A stretch of 64,000 nt of DNA from Longimicrobium sp. (GCA_036389795.1 DASVWD010000264.1:1-64000); one strand, 5' to 3'. Numbered from the stretch's first letter, positions 50,468-59,879 are shown. Numbers and translations: made by a program. Notes: generated by a model from the sequence alone, not told the origin.

Positions 50468-51121
50468 ATGGGGAGGAGGAAGATCGATGCCGACGAGGAG
50501 GAGGTGCTCGCGGTACTGAGCGAGGCGGCGGCGGAGGGCAGGGGCTGGAAGCGGGGCCGGGTGCGAGGCTGGCTGCTGGGAAGCGAGATCAACGGCGCCA
50601 CGGGAAGCCCGGTCGCGTCCGACTCGTGCCAGCGCCTGCGCAAGGCGGGGCTCGTGCGCGGAGAGGCCGTGTGGGATCCCGGCCGGCTCGACCGCCCCAT
50701 GGTCCTGTGGCGCATCACCCGGCGCGGCGAGGAGGAGATCGCCGGGAAGCACGGGCGGACGCCCGCGCAGCTCCCGGTCCCCCGCGTGGGAGCGCGGGAC
50801 GACCGCGTGATCTACGTCTCGCGCGAGGTGTGGCGGTGCCTGGCGGCGCTGCAGGAGAACGACGGATGGGTGCGTTGGGTCGAGCTGCAGGAGCAGGTGG
50901 AGCGGCGATACCGTGAGTGGGCGCACCTGGACGATGTCCGCCTGCTGGTCCGGCGCGGGCTGGCGGAGCGAGAGGCGAGGCCCGGGGAGCGCAGGTCGGT
51001 CCTGTGGCTTCGCGCAACGGACCGTGGGCGCGGGGTGAGTCTGCTGGACGGAAGGACGAGCCCGGCCCTCGTCCAGATCCGCCTTCCGCCCGAGGGGGAC
51101 GAGCGCGGGAGGGAGGGATGA
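50468..51121 (+). CDS. Winged-helix-like DNA-binding protein, unknown
   Basis: A 217-aa basic protein. Two related helical blocks can be seen: EEVLAVLSEAAAEGRGWKRGRVRGWLLGS, then CQRLRKAGLVRGEAVW and RRGEEEIAGKHG, and again EVWRCLAALQENDGWVRWVELQEQVERR, then VRLLVRRGLAEREAR. This is the spacing of tandem winged helices; the match is by pattern and not to a named family. AGGAGG lies 6 nt before ATG. It overlaps the next gene by 4 bp (ATGA), so the two are coupled. Confidence 0.65.
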   Translation: MGRRKIDADEEEVLAVLSEAAAEGRGWKRGRVRGWLLGSEINGATGSPVASDSCQRLRKAGLVRGEAVWDPGRLDRPMVLWRITRRGEEEIAGKHGRTPAQLPVPRVGARDDRVIYVSREVWRCLAALQENDGWVRWVELQEQVERRYREWAHLDDVRLLVRRGLAEREARPGERRSVLWLRATDRGRGVSLLDGRTSPALVQIRLPPEGDERGREG

Positions 51122-51597
51122 CCGCCCCTCCCGCGGGTCACCCGCTCGTCTCGCTGCTGCTCCAGAGCCGGGCCACGCCAGAGTTTTTCCGCCGTTACCT
51201 GGCGGATGCCGTCGCCAGCAGGCGCATCAGCAGGAAGGGGCTCGGGGAGCAGATCGGGATCAGCAGGCAGGCCGTCGCGGATTTCCTTACGGGGCGCGAG
51301 CCGACGGCGGAGACGCTCCGGAAGATGCGCGGGTGGCTCGTGTCCGACGCCTTGGAGCGGGAAGACGACGGGCCGCCCGAAGCCTACCTGGTGGCCGCCG
51401 GCATCCTCCTGCGTGACTGCCGTGGGGAGGATGCCGCGCAGGCGCTGTCCGAGGTGCTGGAGGTGGTCGAGAGGGCGGCGGAACGCGCGGGAGAGCCCGT
51501 ACCGGAATGGATCGCGGAGGTGCGGCGCGAGGCGGGAATCGGGGGCGAAGGCCCCCCGTTGCGCCGCCGGGCGAGAGGGAGAGGCCCGGCGGCATGA
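51118..51597 (+). CDS. XRE-like helix-turn-helix protein
   Basis: A 159-aa protein. A helix-turn-helix near residues 35-70 (RRISRKGLGEQIGISRQAVADFLTGREPTAETLRKMRGWL) shows the Xre/Cro pattern with QAVADFL in the recognition helix. The remainder is helical (LRDCRGEDAAQALSEVLEVVERAAERAG) with a basic tail. It begins in the ATGA overlap with the winged-helix-like gene. The pair may form a small regulatory operon; the targets are not evident. Confidence 0.78.
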   Translation: MTAPPAGHPLVSLLLQSRATPEFFRRYLADAVASRRISRKGLGEQIGISRQAVADFLTGREPTAETLRKMRGWLVSDALEREDDGPPEAYLVAAGILLRDCRGEDAAQALSEVLEVVERAAERAGEPVPEWIAEVRREAGIGGEGPPLRRRARGRGPAA

Positions 51598-51828
51598 ACT
51601 TTCGCGACCGGCACGCGGCCGGAGACCATCACGTTGTCACGTTTCCGTTTCGTCGCGGGGGGGAGGAGAGGGAGCAAGGGTCTTCGACTCCGCAGGGACA
51701 GCAGTGGCTGCTCCGGCGCGGGGGACGGACGGGGCGTGCGCGGGGGCGCCCCGCATCCTATCTTGGCCCGCCCGAAGCGGCCCCGGCGCGAGCGCCGCAT
51801 CCCCGCGAACCCTGGAGACGAATCCGCC

Positions 51829-53019
51829 ATGCACCGGCCCAGCATCGCCCTTCCCGTGTTCCTGGCGCTCCTGGCTGCGGCGGCGCCCGCGCGCGCCGCC
51901 GCGCAGCAGGCGGCGGACAGCGCCGCGCTGGTGACGGTGCTGGGGGCGGACACGCTCGCCCTGGAGCGCTGGGTGCGCGCCGGAGACCGGGTGACGGCCG
52001 ACGTGGTGGTGCGCTCGCCGCGGACCACGCTCAGGCGCTACCTGCTGGAGCTGGGACCGGACGGGGCCATGCGGCGCTTCGAGGAGCGCACCTTCGACCC
52101 CGCCGCTCCCGAGCGCGGGCCGCTGCGCACGGAGCGGCTGGAGCGCCAGGGCGACGGGTGGGCGCGCACGGTGGTGGAGGGCGACAGCACGGCCTCCGGC
52201 ACCGTGGCAGGGCCGGCGGAGGCGCTCCCCTTCGTGGACCTGGTGCACTGGCCGTTCGAGCTGGTGCTGGCGCGCCCCCGGGGCGCGGCGGCGGACGCGG
52301 AGGAAGAGGCGCCGCTCCTTGCCGGCGGGCGCGTCCTCCCCTTCCGCGTCCGCCGCTTCGGCGCGGACTCGGTGGCGCTCACCCACCCGCTGCGGGGGAC
52401 GACGACGGCGCGGGTGGACGCCCGCGGCCGCCTGCTGAGCCTGGACGCGGGGCGGACCACGCGCAAGGTGCGGGTCACCCGCACCCCGTGGCCGGCGCTG
52501 GAAGAGCGCGCCCGCGCCTGGGCGGCGGCCGACGCGGCGGGGCGCGGGATCGGGGAGCTGTCGGGGCGCGGACGCGCGGAAGCGGTGGTGGCGGGGGCGC
52601 GCATCGCGGTGGACTACGGGACGCCGATGAAGCGGGGGCGCGAGATCTTCGGCGCGGTGGTGCCGTGGGGGCAGGTGTGGAGGACGGGCGCCAACCGCGC
52701 CACGCACTTCTCCACCGACCGCGCGCTCGTCCTGGGCGACCCGGCCACGGGCACGCTGGCGGTGCCGCCGGGCGAGTACACGCTCTTCTCCATCCCCGCC
52801 CCCGACGGCGGGCTGCTGATCGTCAACCGCCAGACGGGCCAGAACGGCACCGCCTACGACGTCGCGCAGGACCTGGGGCGCGTGCGGATGCGCATCGGCA
52901 AGCTCCCCGACGTGGTGGAGCGCTTCACCGTCGAGGTCGAGGAAGAGGCCCGCGGCGGCGGCGCGCTGCACCTGCGGTGGGACCGGACGCAGTTCACCGT
53001 GCCGTTCGCGGTGCAGTGA
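51829..53019 (+). CDS. DUF2911 domain protein, secreted
   Basis: A 396-aa protein with a signal peptide (PVFLALLAAAAPARAAAQQ). Residues about 20-250 are an unassigned beta-rich region. The C-terminal 150 residues are DUF2911: RIAVDYGTPMKRGREIFGAVVPWGQVWRTGANRATHF-type sequence, then VPPGEYTLFSIPA, then LIVNRQTGQNG and LGRVRMRIGKLPDVVERFTVEVE. DUF2911 has no established activity. The start at 51829 begins the signal peptide. It converges on the transpeptidase gene across a strong hairpin. Confidence 0.86.
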   Translation: MHRPSIALPVFLALLAAAAPARAAAQQAADSAALVTVLGADTLALERWVRAGDRVTADVVVRSPRTTLRRYLLELGPDGAMRRFEERTFDPAAPERGPLRTERLERQGDGWARTVVEGDSTASGTVAGPAEALPFVDLVHWPFELVLARPRGAAADAEEEAPLLAGGRVLPFRVRRFGADSVALTHPLRGTTTARVDARGRLLSLDAGRTTRKVRVTRTPWPALEERARAWAAADAAGRGIGELSGRGRAEAVVAGARIAVDYGTPMKRGREIFGAVVPWGQVWRTGANRATHFSTDRALVLGDPATGTLAVPPGEYTLFSIPAPDGGLLIVNRQTGQNGTAYDVAQDLGRVRMRIGKLPDVVERFTVEVEEEARGGGALHLRWDRTQFTVPFAVQ

Positions 53020-53061
53020 AGACGGGGCCGGATGCGCCTGGCGCCGTCTCAAGCACATGAA

Positions 53062-53096
53062 AAGACCCGGCGAGGAACAGATCCTCGCCGGGTCTT
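53062..53096. terminator. Bidirectional terminator hairpin
   Basis: AAGACCCGGCGAGGA (53062-53076) and TCCTCGCCGGGTCTT (53082-53096) form a perfect 15-bp stem with a 5-nt loop, flanked by A on the left and T on the right. It serves both the DUF2911 gene and the convergent transpeptidase gene. Confidence 0.85.
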
Positions 53097-53121
53097 CGTA
53101 TGCCTCTTTGGGTGATCGTCC

Positions 53122-54051
53122 TCAGTCGCCCATGGCCGGCACGGGCGGGACCTCGCCGCCGCTGGCCCACGGGTCCTCGCGCAGCCAGGTGCGGTCGCGC
53201 GGGGAGAAGAGGAAGACGAGGCCGCCGCCGCCGAGCTTCGGGAGGAGCTCCCGCGCCCGCTCCGGCTCCATGGCCGGGCAGCCCTCGCTCCTGCCGGCCT
53301 TGTCGGGTGTGACGTACGGGGCGCCGTGGGCCACCACCCGCCGCTCGCGCGCGGCGCTGTTGAAGCGCCCGGACAGGCCGCGCATCCGCATCCCGATGGA
53401 GCGGTAGACCTGGCCGCCGGCGTGGCCGGTGAACTCGTAGACCTCCTGCGCCAGGAAGAGGCCCAGCGACGACGTGGCGCTCCCCGAGCGGTTGGAGAAC
53501 AGCGTCGGCACGCCCTCGCCCTCGGGCGCGGACCCGCGGCCGTGGGCCACGGTGAAGGGCCCGTCCACCACCTTCAGGGCGTCCATGTCGAACACCCACC
53601 CGCGCGGCGTGCGGCTGTCGAGCCCGTAGTCCACGAAGTACAGGTACGGCTTGCGGACCTCTTCGGGGTGCGCCGCCCGGTAGTTGAAGTAGGCGCGGAA
53701 CGCCATCCGCAGCGCGTCGGGGTCGCTCTTCCTCCCCACCCGGGCCGACAGGCGGCTGAGCGCGGTCTGCACCTCGGCCGCCCGCGCGCCGCTCTCGATC
53801 CCCGCGCTGGCCAGCACGGCGCGCGCGGCCACGAGCGCCGGGCTCGCGGGCCGCGGGGCCGGAGCCTCCACGGCGGCCGCGGAGTCGGCGCGGCCGAGGA
53901 GCCGCTCCAGATCGGCCCCCATCTCCTCGCCCGTCGTGTCGCGGCGGGCTTCCACGGCGCCCGCGGACGCGGGCGGATGCACGGCTTCTCCCAGGCCGGC
54001 GCCGATCCCTATGGAGACGGCGGCGGCGATCATCAACAGATTCGAACGCAT
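53122..54051 (-). CDS. Murein L,D-transpeptidase catalytic domain protein (YkuD_2-like)
   Basis: A 309-aa protein with a signal-type start (MRSNLLMIAAAVSIGIGAG). After a linker region, the domain shows FVDYGLDSRTPRGWVFDMDALKV, VAHGRGSAPEGEGVPTLFSN, a conserved His242 in VVAHGAPYVTP, and the active-site Cys258 in RSEGCPAMEPE, the S-x-GCP-type centre of this family. It should act in the periplasm on peptidoglycan crosslinks or on lipoprotein attachment. ATG at 54051. A TTGACA promoter is 130 bp upstream. Confidence 0.9.
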   Translation of the reverse strand: MRSNLLMIAAAVSIGIGAGLGEAVHPPASAGAVEARRDTTGEEMGADLERLLGRADSAAAVEAPAPRPASPALVAARAVLASAGIESGARAAEVQTALSRLSARVGRKSDPDALRMAFRAYFNYRAAHPEEVRKPYLYFVDYGLDSRTPRGWVFDMDALKVVDGPFTVAHGRGSAPEGEGVPTLFSNRSGSATSSLGLFLAQEVYEFTGHAGGQVYRSIGMRMRGLSGRFNSAARERRVVAHGAPYVTPDKAGRSEGCPAMEPERARELLPKLGGGGLVFLFSPRDRTWLREDPWASGGEVPPVPAMGD

Positions 54052-54182
54052 TTCCTGCTATCACTGACGGGGCGCGCCACACGGGCACGGTCCCGAAGGT
54101 TTCCGGGTCGAGTCAACGAAAGCGCCCCCGTACTTGGCGGTACGGGAGCGCGGTCCCCCTGGCGTTGTTTCTCAGGACAAGA

Positions 54183-54211
54183 AAACTAGCGTATTTGTAA
54201 ACATTTGTCAA
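54183..54211 (-). promoter_or_regulatory. Promoter of the L,D-transpeptidase-like gene
   Basis: On the minus strand TTGACA (54211-54206) is separated by 17 bp from TAGTTT (54188-54183). The surrounding DNA (54180-54240) is AT-rich against the GC-rich background. The -35 is perfect; the -10 is weak. Confidence 0.55.
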
Positions 54212-54414
54212 CCAACGAGATGTGGGATTTTTCCCGATTCCGTGCCGGGAAAATCAGAGGGATCGAGGGATTACGGCAGCAAGCCAGGGCGGCTCCCGGT
54301 CAGCCCCGGCGGGCGGGCTGGAGCCGCCGCGGTACGGGGGGTGCAAACCGACGCGGCGCCGCCGCCCGGAAGCGCGGGGCGGCGGCCGTTCATCACCCGG
54401 ATCCGGACCGTCAG

Positions 54415-55884
54415 GTGAAGGAAGTCACCACCCACCGCTCGCTGGTGCTCGCCGCGCTCCTGCTGGCGATGTTCATGGCGGCCATCGAGGGGACCATCGT
54501 GGCCACGGCCATGCCCAGCATCGCCGCCGAGCTGGGCGGGTTCTCGCTCTACAGCTGGGTGTTCTCGTCGTTCCTGCTGATGCAGGCCGTCACCATCCCG
54601 ATCTTCGGCAAGCTCTCGGATCTGCTGGGGCGCAAGCCCGTGTTCATCGCCGGGATCGTGGTGTTCCTGGCCGGCTCGGTGTTGTGCGGGCTGGCGCGCT
54701 CGATGGGCGTGCTGGTGGCGTTCCGCTTCCTGCAGGGCCTGGGCGCGGGCGCGGTGCAGCCGATCACGGTGACGCTGGCCGGCGACCTGTACTCGCTGGA
54801 GGAGCGCGGCCGCATCCAGGGGTGGATCTCCAGCGTCTGGGGGATCTCGTCGATCGTGGGGCCGTTGGCGGGCGGGCTGGTCGTGCACAGCGTGGGGTGG
54901 CCGTGGATCTTCTGGATCAACCTGCCGTTCGGCGTGGCGGCCATCGTGCTGGTGACGCTGTACCTGCACGAGGGGGTGGAGCGCGAGGAGAAGAGCATCG
55001 ACTACGCGGGCGCCGCGCTGCTCCTGGCCGGCGTGGGCGCGCTGATGCTGGCGCTCACGCAGGCGGGCACCTGGGGCGCCGGCGCGCTCGTTCCGCTGCT
55101 GGCGGCGTTCGCCGTGGCGCTCGCGCTCTTCGTGCGGCAGGAGCGCCGCGCCCCGGACCCGCTGATGCACCTGGAGCTGTGGCGGAGCCGGCTGATCCGC
55201 TACGCCAACCTGGCCGCGCTGGCGTCGGGGGTGCTGATGATCGGCCTCATCACCTTCCTGCCCACGTACGTGCAGGGGGTGCTGGGCGGCTCGGCGCTGC
55301 TGGCGGGCTTCACCCTCTCGGCCATGACGCTGGGGTGGCCGCTGGCCGCCTTCGCCGCGGGGCCGCGGATCGCGCGCCGGGGGGTGCGCCGCTTCGTGCG
55401 CGTGGGGGGGTGCGCGCTGGTGCTGGGCACGCTGCTGATCGCGGCGCTCTCCGGGCGGGGCGCGCTCCCGGCGGGGGCCGGGTCGTTCCTGGTGGGCGTG
55501 GGGATGGGGCTGGTGAACAGCGTCACGCTGGTGGCCATCCAGGCCAGCGTGCCGTGGAGCCAGCGCGGCGTGGCCACCGCGTCGAACATGCTGATGCGCA
55601 TCCTGGGCAACGCGCTGGGCGCGGCGCTCTTCGGCGGGCTGCTGAACCTGCTGATGGGCCGCTGGGTGGGGCGCGGGCCGCTCCGGGGCCGGGTGTCGCT
55701 GGACAGCATCCAGGACCTGCTGGGCGAGCCCTCGCGCGCCGCCGGCCTCACCGAGGGCATGCTGGCGCTGCTGCGCCGGGGGCTGTCGGAGAGCCTGCAC
55801 TGGGTGTTCTGGGGGATCGTGCTGTTCGCCGTGATCACCCTTCTGGCCGCCTGGCGCATCCCCGAGCTGGAGCGCGGCGAGTGA
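54415..55884 (+). CDS. MFS transporter, DHA2 (EmrB-like) drug efflux family
   Basis: A 489-aa major facilitator with 14 predicted membrane segments. Motif A is GKLSDLLGRKPVF near residue 65. Motif C-like GISSIVGPLAGGLVV and IEGTIVATAMPSIAAEL of the DHA2 subfamily are present. It exports hydrophobic compounds using the proton gradient in characterised members; the substrate here is unknown. GTG at 54415 begins just before the first membrane segment; no strong ribosome-binding site is visible. It is followed by a long palindrome. Confidence 0.92.
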   Translation: MKEVTTHRSLVLAALLLAMFMAAIEGTIVATAMPSIAAELGGFSLYSWVFSSFLLMQAVTIPIFGKLSDLLGRKPVFIAGIVVFLAGSVLCGLARSMGVLVAFRFLQGLGAGAVQPITVTLAGDLYSLEERGRIQGWISSVWGISSIVGPLAGGLVVHSVGWPWIFWINLPFGVAAIVLVTLYLHEGVEREEKSIDYAGAALLLAGVGALMLALTQAGTWGAGALVPLLAAFAVALALFVRQERRAPDPLMHLELWRSRLIRYANLAALASGVLMIGLITFLPTYVQGVLGGSALLAGFTLSAMTLGWPLAAFAAGPRIARRGVRRFVRVGGCALVLGTLLIAALSGRGALPAGAGSFLVGVGMGLVNSVTLVAIQASVPWSQRGVATASNMLMRILGNALGAALFGGLLNLLMGRWVGRGPLRGRVSLDSIQDLLGEPSRAAGLTEGMLALLRRGLSESLHWVFWGIVLFAVITLLAAWRIPELERGE

Positions 55885-55917
55885 CACGCGTCCGACGACT
55901 GAAAGACGACTGCTTTT

Positions 55918-55991
55918 CTCACGCAGAGGAAGCAGAGCTGGCAGAGGGTTAGCAGAGGGGTTCTCTGCTACCTCTGCTTCCTCTGCGTGAG
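55918..55991. repeat. Long near-perfect palindrome, CACAGAG family
   Basis: CTCACGCAGAGGAAGCAGAG plus nine more bases (55918-55946) pairs with 55963-55991, 27 of 29 positions. It sits directly after the MFS gene. GAAAGACGACTGCTTTT precedes it, and the same lead-in plus only CTCACGC occurs at 58231-58254 as a truncated copy. Confidence 0.85.
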
Positions 55992-56080
55992 GCCTGATGT
56001 TTTTCCGGCCCGGGATGAGTGGCTCCCACGTGCGTCTCCGGATCGCCGGACCGGTACACAACGTGCGCGGCTCGCGGGTC

Positions 56081-57586
56081 ATGGCCACCCCCGCGACGCA
56101 GACGCCCTCCGAGCCGGCCTCCCTGGCCGGCGTCCCGCGGAGGAGCACGCCGCTCGCGCTCCTCCCCTTCGCCTTCGTGATCGCCGCCCTGCTGGCGCTG
56201 GCGGTCTCTCCCATCCTCATGGTGCGCCGCCTGGACGAGCTCCGCGACGAGACCGAGTCCACCATCGGGCCGTCCAGCTCCCTGGTGCCCCAGCTCAGCC
56301 TCGTGTTCACCCAGGAGGCCACGGAGCACGACCACTGGAGGCTGACCCGCGACACCGCCGCCCTGGCGCGCTACCGCGGCTTCCGTGGCAGGGAGGACAC
56401 CATCTTCGCGCGCCTCGACACGCTTGCGCCCCGCATCGACACGGCCGTGGTCGCGCGCGTGGCGGAGCTGCGGCGGCTCGCCGGGCGCTGGCACGGCGCG
56501 CTCGACGCCCGCGTCGGCGGGCGCATCGCCGACACGGAGTTCGAGTCGCCCCCGGTGGTGGCGCTCGCGGATTCGCTGCGCGCGGCCACCGACTCGCTCG
56601 AGGGGGCGCTCCACGGCGCCATGGAGGCGGACATCGCGGAGGGGGAGGGCGTGGTGCGCGGCCAGCGGCGGATCTCCGTCGCGCTCGGCCTGCTCGCCCT
56701 GCTGGCCGTGCTGATGGTCGCCCGGTCGGCGCGGCGCGAGCGCGAGCTGACCCGGCGGCTGGCGCGGGCGGTGGAGGAGGAGGCGCGGCTCCGGGCGGTG
56801 GCCGAGCAGCGGCGCGAGGACGTGGAGCGCATCGGCGAGAGCAAGGCCCGGCTGATGCGCGGCTTCGGGCACGACGTGAAGAACCCCCTGGGGGCCGCCG
56901 ACGGCTACCTCCAGCTCCTGGAGGAGGGGATGATGGACCCCGTCACCCCGCGCCAGAAGGAGGGCCTGGAGAAGGCCCGCCGCTCGGTCGCCGCGGCGCT
57001 CAACCTGATCGAGGACCTGCTGGAGATCGCGCGGGCGGAGACGGGGAACATCGCGGTGGCGCGCGTGCCCACCGACGTGTGCCGGGTGGTACGCGAGGCG
57101 GCCGAGGAGTACCGGGCCCAGGCCGAGGCGAAGGGGCTGGCGCTGGAGGTGGAGCTCCCGGACGGGCTCCCCCTGGTGGAGAGCGACCCCGTGCGCGTGC
57201 GGCAGGTGCTCGGCAACCTGATTTCCAACGCGGTCAAGTACACGCCGCGGGGCCGCGTGTCGGTGCGCGCGGGCGTGCGGCCGTACGGGCGGGGGCCCGG
57301 CGCCCGGCCCCGCCTGGCCGTGGAGGTCTCCGACACCGGCCTGGGGATCCCGCGGGAGAAGCAGCGCCTCCTCTTCCAGGAGTTCGTCCGCTTCGAGCCC
57401 GGCGCCGCGCAGGGGACGGGGCTGGGGCTGGCGATCAGCAGCCGGATCGTGCAGGCGCTCGGGGGCGACATCACGCTGGAGAGCGACGCCGGCCGGGGGA
57501 GCACCTTCGTCCTCTGGCTCCCCCTGGAAGGCGCGCCCTCCGCGGCTGAGCGCGGGGCGGGCGTCCTGGCGCACCCCGCCGGGTGA
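56081..57586 (+). CDS. Membrane sensor histidine kinase
   Basis: A 501-aa kinase. Two membrane segments (PLALLPFAFVIAALLALAVSPIL near 25 and VALGLLALLAVLMVARS near 200) flank a periplasmic helical sensor of about 150 residues. A coiled coil follows, then the phosphoacceptor motif FGHDVKNPLGAADGYLQLL, N box VLGNLISNAVKYTPRG, G1 VSDTGLGIP, F LFQEFVRF and G2 GTGLGLAI. ATG at 56081 is preferred to 55997 because the preceding DNA is a repeat lead-out and lacks signals. No response regulator is adjacent. Confidence 0.9.
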   Translation: MATPATQTPSEPASLAGVPRRSTPLALLPFAFVIAALLALAVSPILMVRRLDELRDETESTIGPSSSLVPQLSLVFTQEATEHDHWRLTRDTAALARYRGFRGREDTIFARLDTLAPRIDTAVVARVAELRRLAGRWHGALDARVGGRIADTEFESPPVVALADSLRAATDSLEGALHGAMEADIAEGEGVVRGQRRISVALGLLALLAVLMVARSARRERELTRRLARAVEEEARLRAVAEQRREDVERIGESKARLMRGFGHDVKNPLGAADGYLQLLEEGMMDPVTPRQKEGLEKARRSVAAALNLIEDLLEIARAETGNIAVARVPTDVCRVVREAAEEYRAQAEAKGLALEVELPDGLPLVESDPVRVRQVLGNLISNAVKYTPRGRVSVRAGVRPYGRGPGARPRLAVEVSDTGLGIPREKQRLLFQEFVRFEPGAAQGTGLGLAISSRIVQALGGDITLESDAGRGSTFVLWLPLEGAPSAAERGAGVLAHPAG

Positions 57587-57689
57587 GCCTCCTTCCGCCG
57601 CGCCCCAACGCTCCCGCGCCCCGAGAGGTACGCCACGCCGCGCCGGCCCCGGCCGGGACCGGCGGGAAACCCTGTCCCGGAGGCGAGCG

Positions 57690-58226
57690 GTGGGACGAAC
57701 CGCCGAGGAGGAGCTGCGCGATGCGGCGCTCGACTTCAGGATCCTCGTCGTCCTGGTGCTGGCGCTCCTCGGCGCGATCACGCTGCTGCTCTGGCCCCTG
57801 GGCGAGCTGAAGCTGGCCTTCTCGCTCGCGAAGGGGATGGGCGTGCTCTACGTGACCACATACGTCGTGTTCCTGATCGCGCTGGTCGTCCAGAAGCTCT
57901 TCCGCGTGGACCTCGAGGACCGCGTCGACGCGTTCCTGCTCTCGAACCTGGCCGTCAGCGCGCTCCTGCACGTGGGCTGGGCGGCGTTCGCGGCGCTCGC
58001 CGTGCGCGCGGCGGCCGCGGGCGAGCCGGTGTGGCGCGCGGCCGTCCTGTGGCTGGTGGGGCTGTTCACCTGCTGGATGGCGTACAACGTGGTGGGCACG
58101 TGGTACTCGGGGCGCTTCTACCGCTACAAGAACCTGCCGCTCGCGGCCGCCGGCTTCGCCGTCTTCGCGCTGTGGCCGGCCGCCGCGTGCTTCCTCTTCG
58201 GCTGGTACTTCGGCGTGTGGTCTTGA
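57690..58226 (+). CDS. Small multi-pass membrane protein, unknown
   Basis: A 178-aa protein with five hydrophobic segments. It opens with a short charged N-terminus (AEEELRDAALD), then LVVLVLALLGAITLLLWPL, VLYVTTYVVFLIALVVQKLF and others. I know no family for it. GTG at 57690 follows GGAGG. It lies 103 bp after the sensor kinase gene, so cotranscription is possible. Confidence 0.7.
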   Translation: MGRTAEEELRDAALDFRILVVLVLALLGAITLLLWPLGELKLAFSLAKGMGVLYVTTYVVFLIALVVQKLFRVDLEDRVDAFLLSNLAVSALLHVGWAAFAALAVRAAAAGEPVWRAAVLWLVGLFTCWMAYNVVGTWYSGRFYRYKNLPLAAAGFAVFALWPAAACFLFGWYFGVWS

Positions 58227-58230
58227 ACAT

Positions 58231-58254
58231 CAAAGACAACTGCTTTTTCTCACG
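58231..58254. repeat. Truncated copy of a palindrome lead-in
   Basis: AAAGACAACTGCTTTTTCTCACGCC matches the lead-in of the 55918-55991 element (AAAGACGACTGCTTTTCTCACGC) and then diverges. It is probably a remnant. Confidence 0.55.
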
Positions 58255-58342
58255 CCATGCTGTTTCCATTCGGGGTATGATTCTGTCATGGAGAATCGTG
58301 CGGCCCGGGAGGGGACTTTTCTCAGAATACGGGTGAAGGACG

Positions 58343-59290
58343 ATGAGCGTGACGGGGCAGTTTCCGGCGGAGACCAGCGCCAAAGGCGAATTCGTGCGGC
58401 AGAAGTACTCGATCCGCGGCCGCATCACGGCGGACGGGTCGTCGGGGTTCCCCGCCGAGCCGGGGCGCTACCACCTGTACGTGTCGCTGGCGTGCCCGTG
58501 GGCGCACCGGGCCATCATCGTCCGGCGCCTGCTGGGGCTGGAGGACGTGATCTCAATGTCCGTGGTCGACCCGGTCCGCGACGAGCGGGGGTGGGCGTTC
58601 CGCGAGGGGCCCGGCCACGGCCCCGACCCGGTGTGCGGCTTCCAGTTCCTGTCCGAGGCGTACCTGCGCACCGACCCGGGCTACACCGGCCGCTACACCG
58701 TGCCGTGCATCTGGGACCGCGTCGCCGGGCGGCTGGTGACCAACAACTACCCCGACATCACCATCGACTTCGAGACGCAGTTCACCGCCTTCCACCGCCC
58801 CGGCGCGCCCGACCTGTACCCCGCGCACCTCCGCGCCGAGATCGACGCCGTCAACGATGCGGTCTACGACGACGTCAACAACGGCGTCTACAGGGCCGGC
58901 TTCGCCACCTCGCAGGAGGCGTACGAGCGGGCGGTGGACGCGCTCTTCGCGCGGCTCGACTGGCTGGAGGAGCGGCTCGCGGACCGGCGCTACCTGGTCG
59001 GCGGCCAGCTCACCGAGGCGGACGTGCGGCTCTTCACCACGCTCGCGCGCTTCGACGCCGTGTACGTGGGCCACTTCAAGTGCAACCTGCGGCGGCTGGT
59101 CGACTACCCGAGCCTGTGGGGCTACGCGCGCGACCTCTACCAGCGCCCGGAGTTCGGCGAGACGGTGGACTTCGACCACATCAAGCGGCACTACTACATG
59201 ACGCACGAGCGCCTGAACCCCTCGCGCATCGTGCCCAAGGGCCCCCTGGTGGACTGGACGGCGCCGCACGGCCGCGAGCGGCTCTCCTGA
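58343..59290 (+). CDS. Glutathionyl-hydroquinone reductase-like GST (xi class)
   Basis: A 315-aa glutathione S-transferase of the ECM4/YqjG type. The N-terminal thioredoxin fold contains the catalytic CPWAHR motif. VVDPVRDERGWAF and NNYPDITIDFETQF are family stretches. The helical C-terminal domain includes RRYLVGGQLTEADVRLFTTLARFDAVYVGHFKCN and YPSLWGYARDLYQ. It reduces glutathionyl-hydroquinones in characterised members. The gene overlaps the GNAT start by one base (TGATG). Confidence 0.93.
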   Translation: MSVTGQFPAETSAKGEFVRQKYSIRGRITADGSSGFPAEPGRYHLYVSLACPWAHRAIIVRRLLGLEDVISMSVVDPVRDERGWAFREGPGHGPDPVCGFQFLSEAYLRTDPGYTGRYTVPCIWDRVAGRLVTNNYPDITIDFETQFTAFHRPGAPDLYPAHLRAEIDAVNDAVYDDVNNGVYRAGFATSQEAYERAVDALFARLDWLEERLADRRYLVGGQLTEADVRLFTTLARFDAVYVGHFKCNLRRLVDYPSLWGYARDLYQRPEFGETVDFDHIKRHYYMTHERLNPSRIVPKGPLVDWTAPHGRERLS

Positions 59291-59832
59291 TGGCCGCCGG
59301 GGAGGGCGTCGTCGTCCGCGACGCGCGCGACGACGAGCGCGACGCGGTGCGCGAGCTGACGCTGCGGGCGTACGCGGAGTACGCGGGCGTGATGGAGCCG
59401 TCCGCGTGGGCCGGGCTCGAGCGGTCGGTGCGGAGCGCGCTCGACTCGGAGGCGGGGGCGGAGCGGATCGTCGCGGAGCACCGGGGGGCGCTGGTGGGGA
59501 GCGTGATGCTCTTTCCGCCGGCGGCGGCCACCTACGGCGGCGGCGCGAAGCCGGCGGGCTGGCCCGAGCTGCGCCTCCTCGCGGTCGCGCCCGAGGCACG
59601 GGGGCTGGGCGTGGGCCGGGCGCTGGTGGACGAGTGCGTGCGGCGGGCGCGGGCGGCCGGGGCGGCGGAGCTGGGGCTGCACACCTCGAAGAGCATGCGG
59701 GCCGCCATCCGCATGTACGAGCGGATGGGCTTTGTCCGCGCCCCCGAGTACGACTTCCGGCCCGAGGGCGCCGAGCTGGTCACGGCGTACCGGCTGCCGC
59801 TGGACGGTCCCCGGCGGGTCGAGGGCGGCTGA
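59290..59832 (+). CDS. GNAT-family N-acetyltransferase
   Basis: A 180-aa acetyltransferase. The acetyl-CoA motif is LRLLAVAPEARGLGVGRALVDECVRRARAAGAAELGLHTSK, followed by AAIRMYERMGFVRAPEYDF. The N-terminal strand reads VVVRDARDDERDAV. Start ATG 59290 overlaps the GST stop. The substrate cannot be inferred. Confidence 0.93.
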   Translation: MAAGEGVVVRDARDDERDAVRELTLRAYAEYAGVMEPSAWAGLERSVRSALDSEAGAERIVAEHRGALVGSVMLFPPAAATYGGGAKPAGWPELRLLAVAPEARGLGVGRALVDECVRRARAAGAAELGLHTSKSMRAAIRMYERMGFVRAPEYDFRPEGAELVTAYRLPLDGPRRVEGG

Positions 59833-59879
59833 AGCCGCGGCTACAACGGCAGGAAGCCTCGCAAACCCCGCGAGGCTTC
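59824..59879. repeat. 43-bp dispersed repeat with hairpin, copy 2
   Basis: 59824-59866 is the reverse complement of 31129-31171 at 40 of 43 positions. GAAGCCTCGC and GCGAGGCTTC (59853-59879) form a hairpin just past the GNAT stop, which lies inside the repeat; it could act as a terminator. Confidence 0.75.
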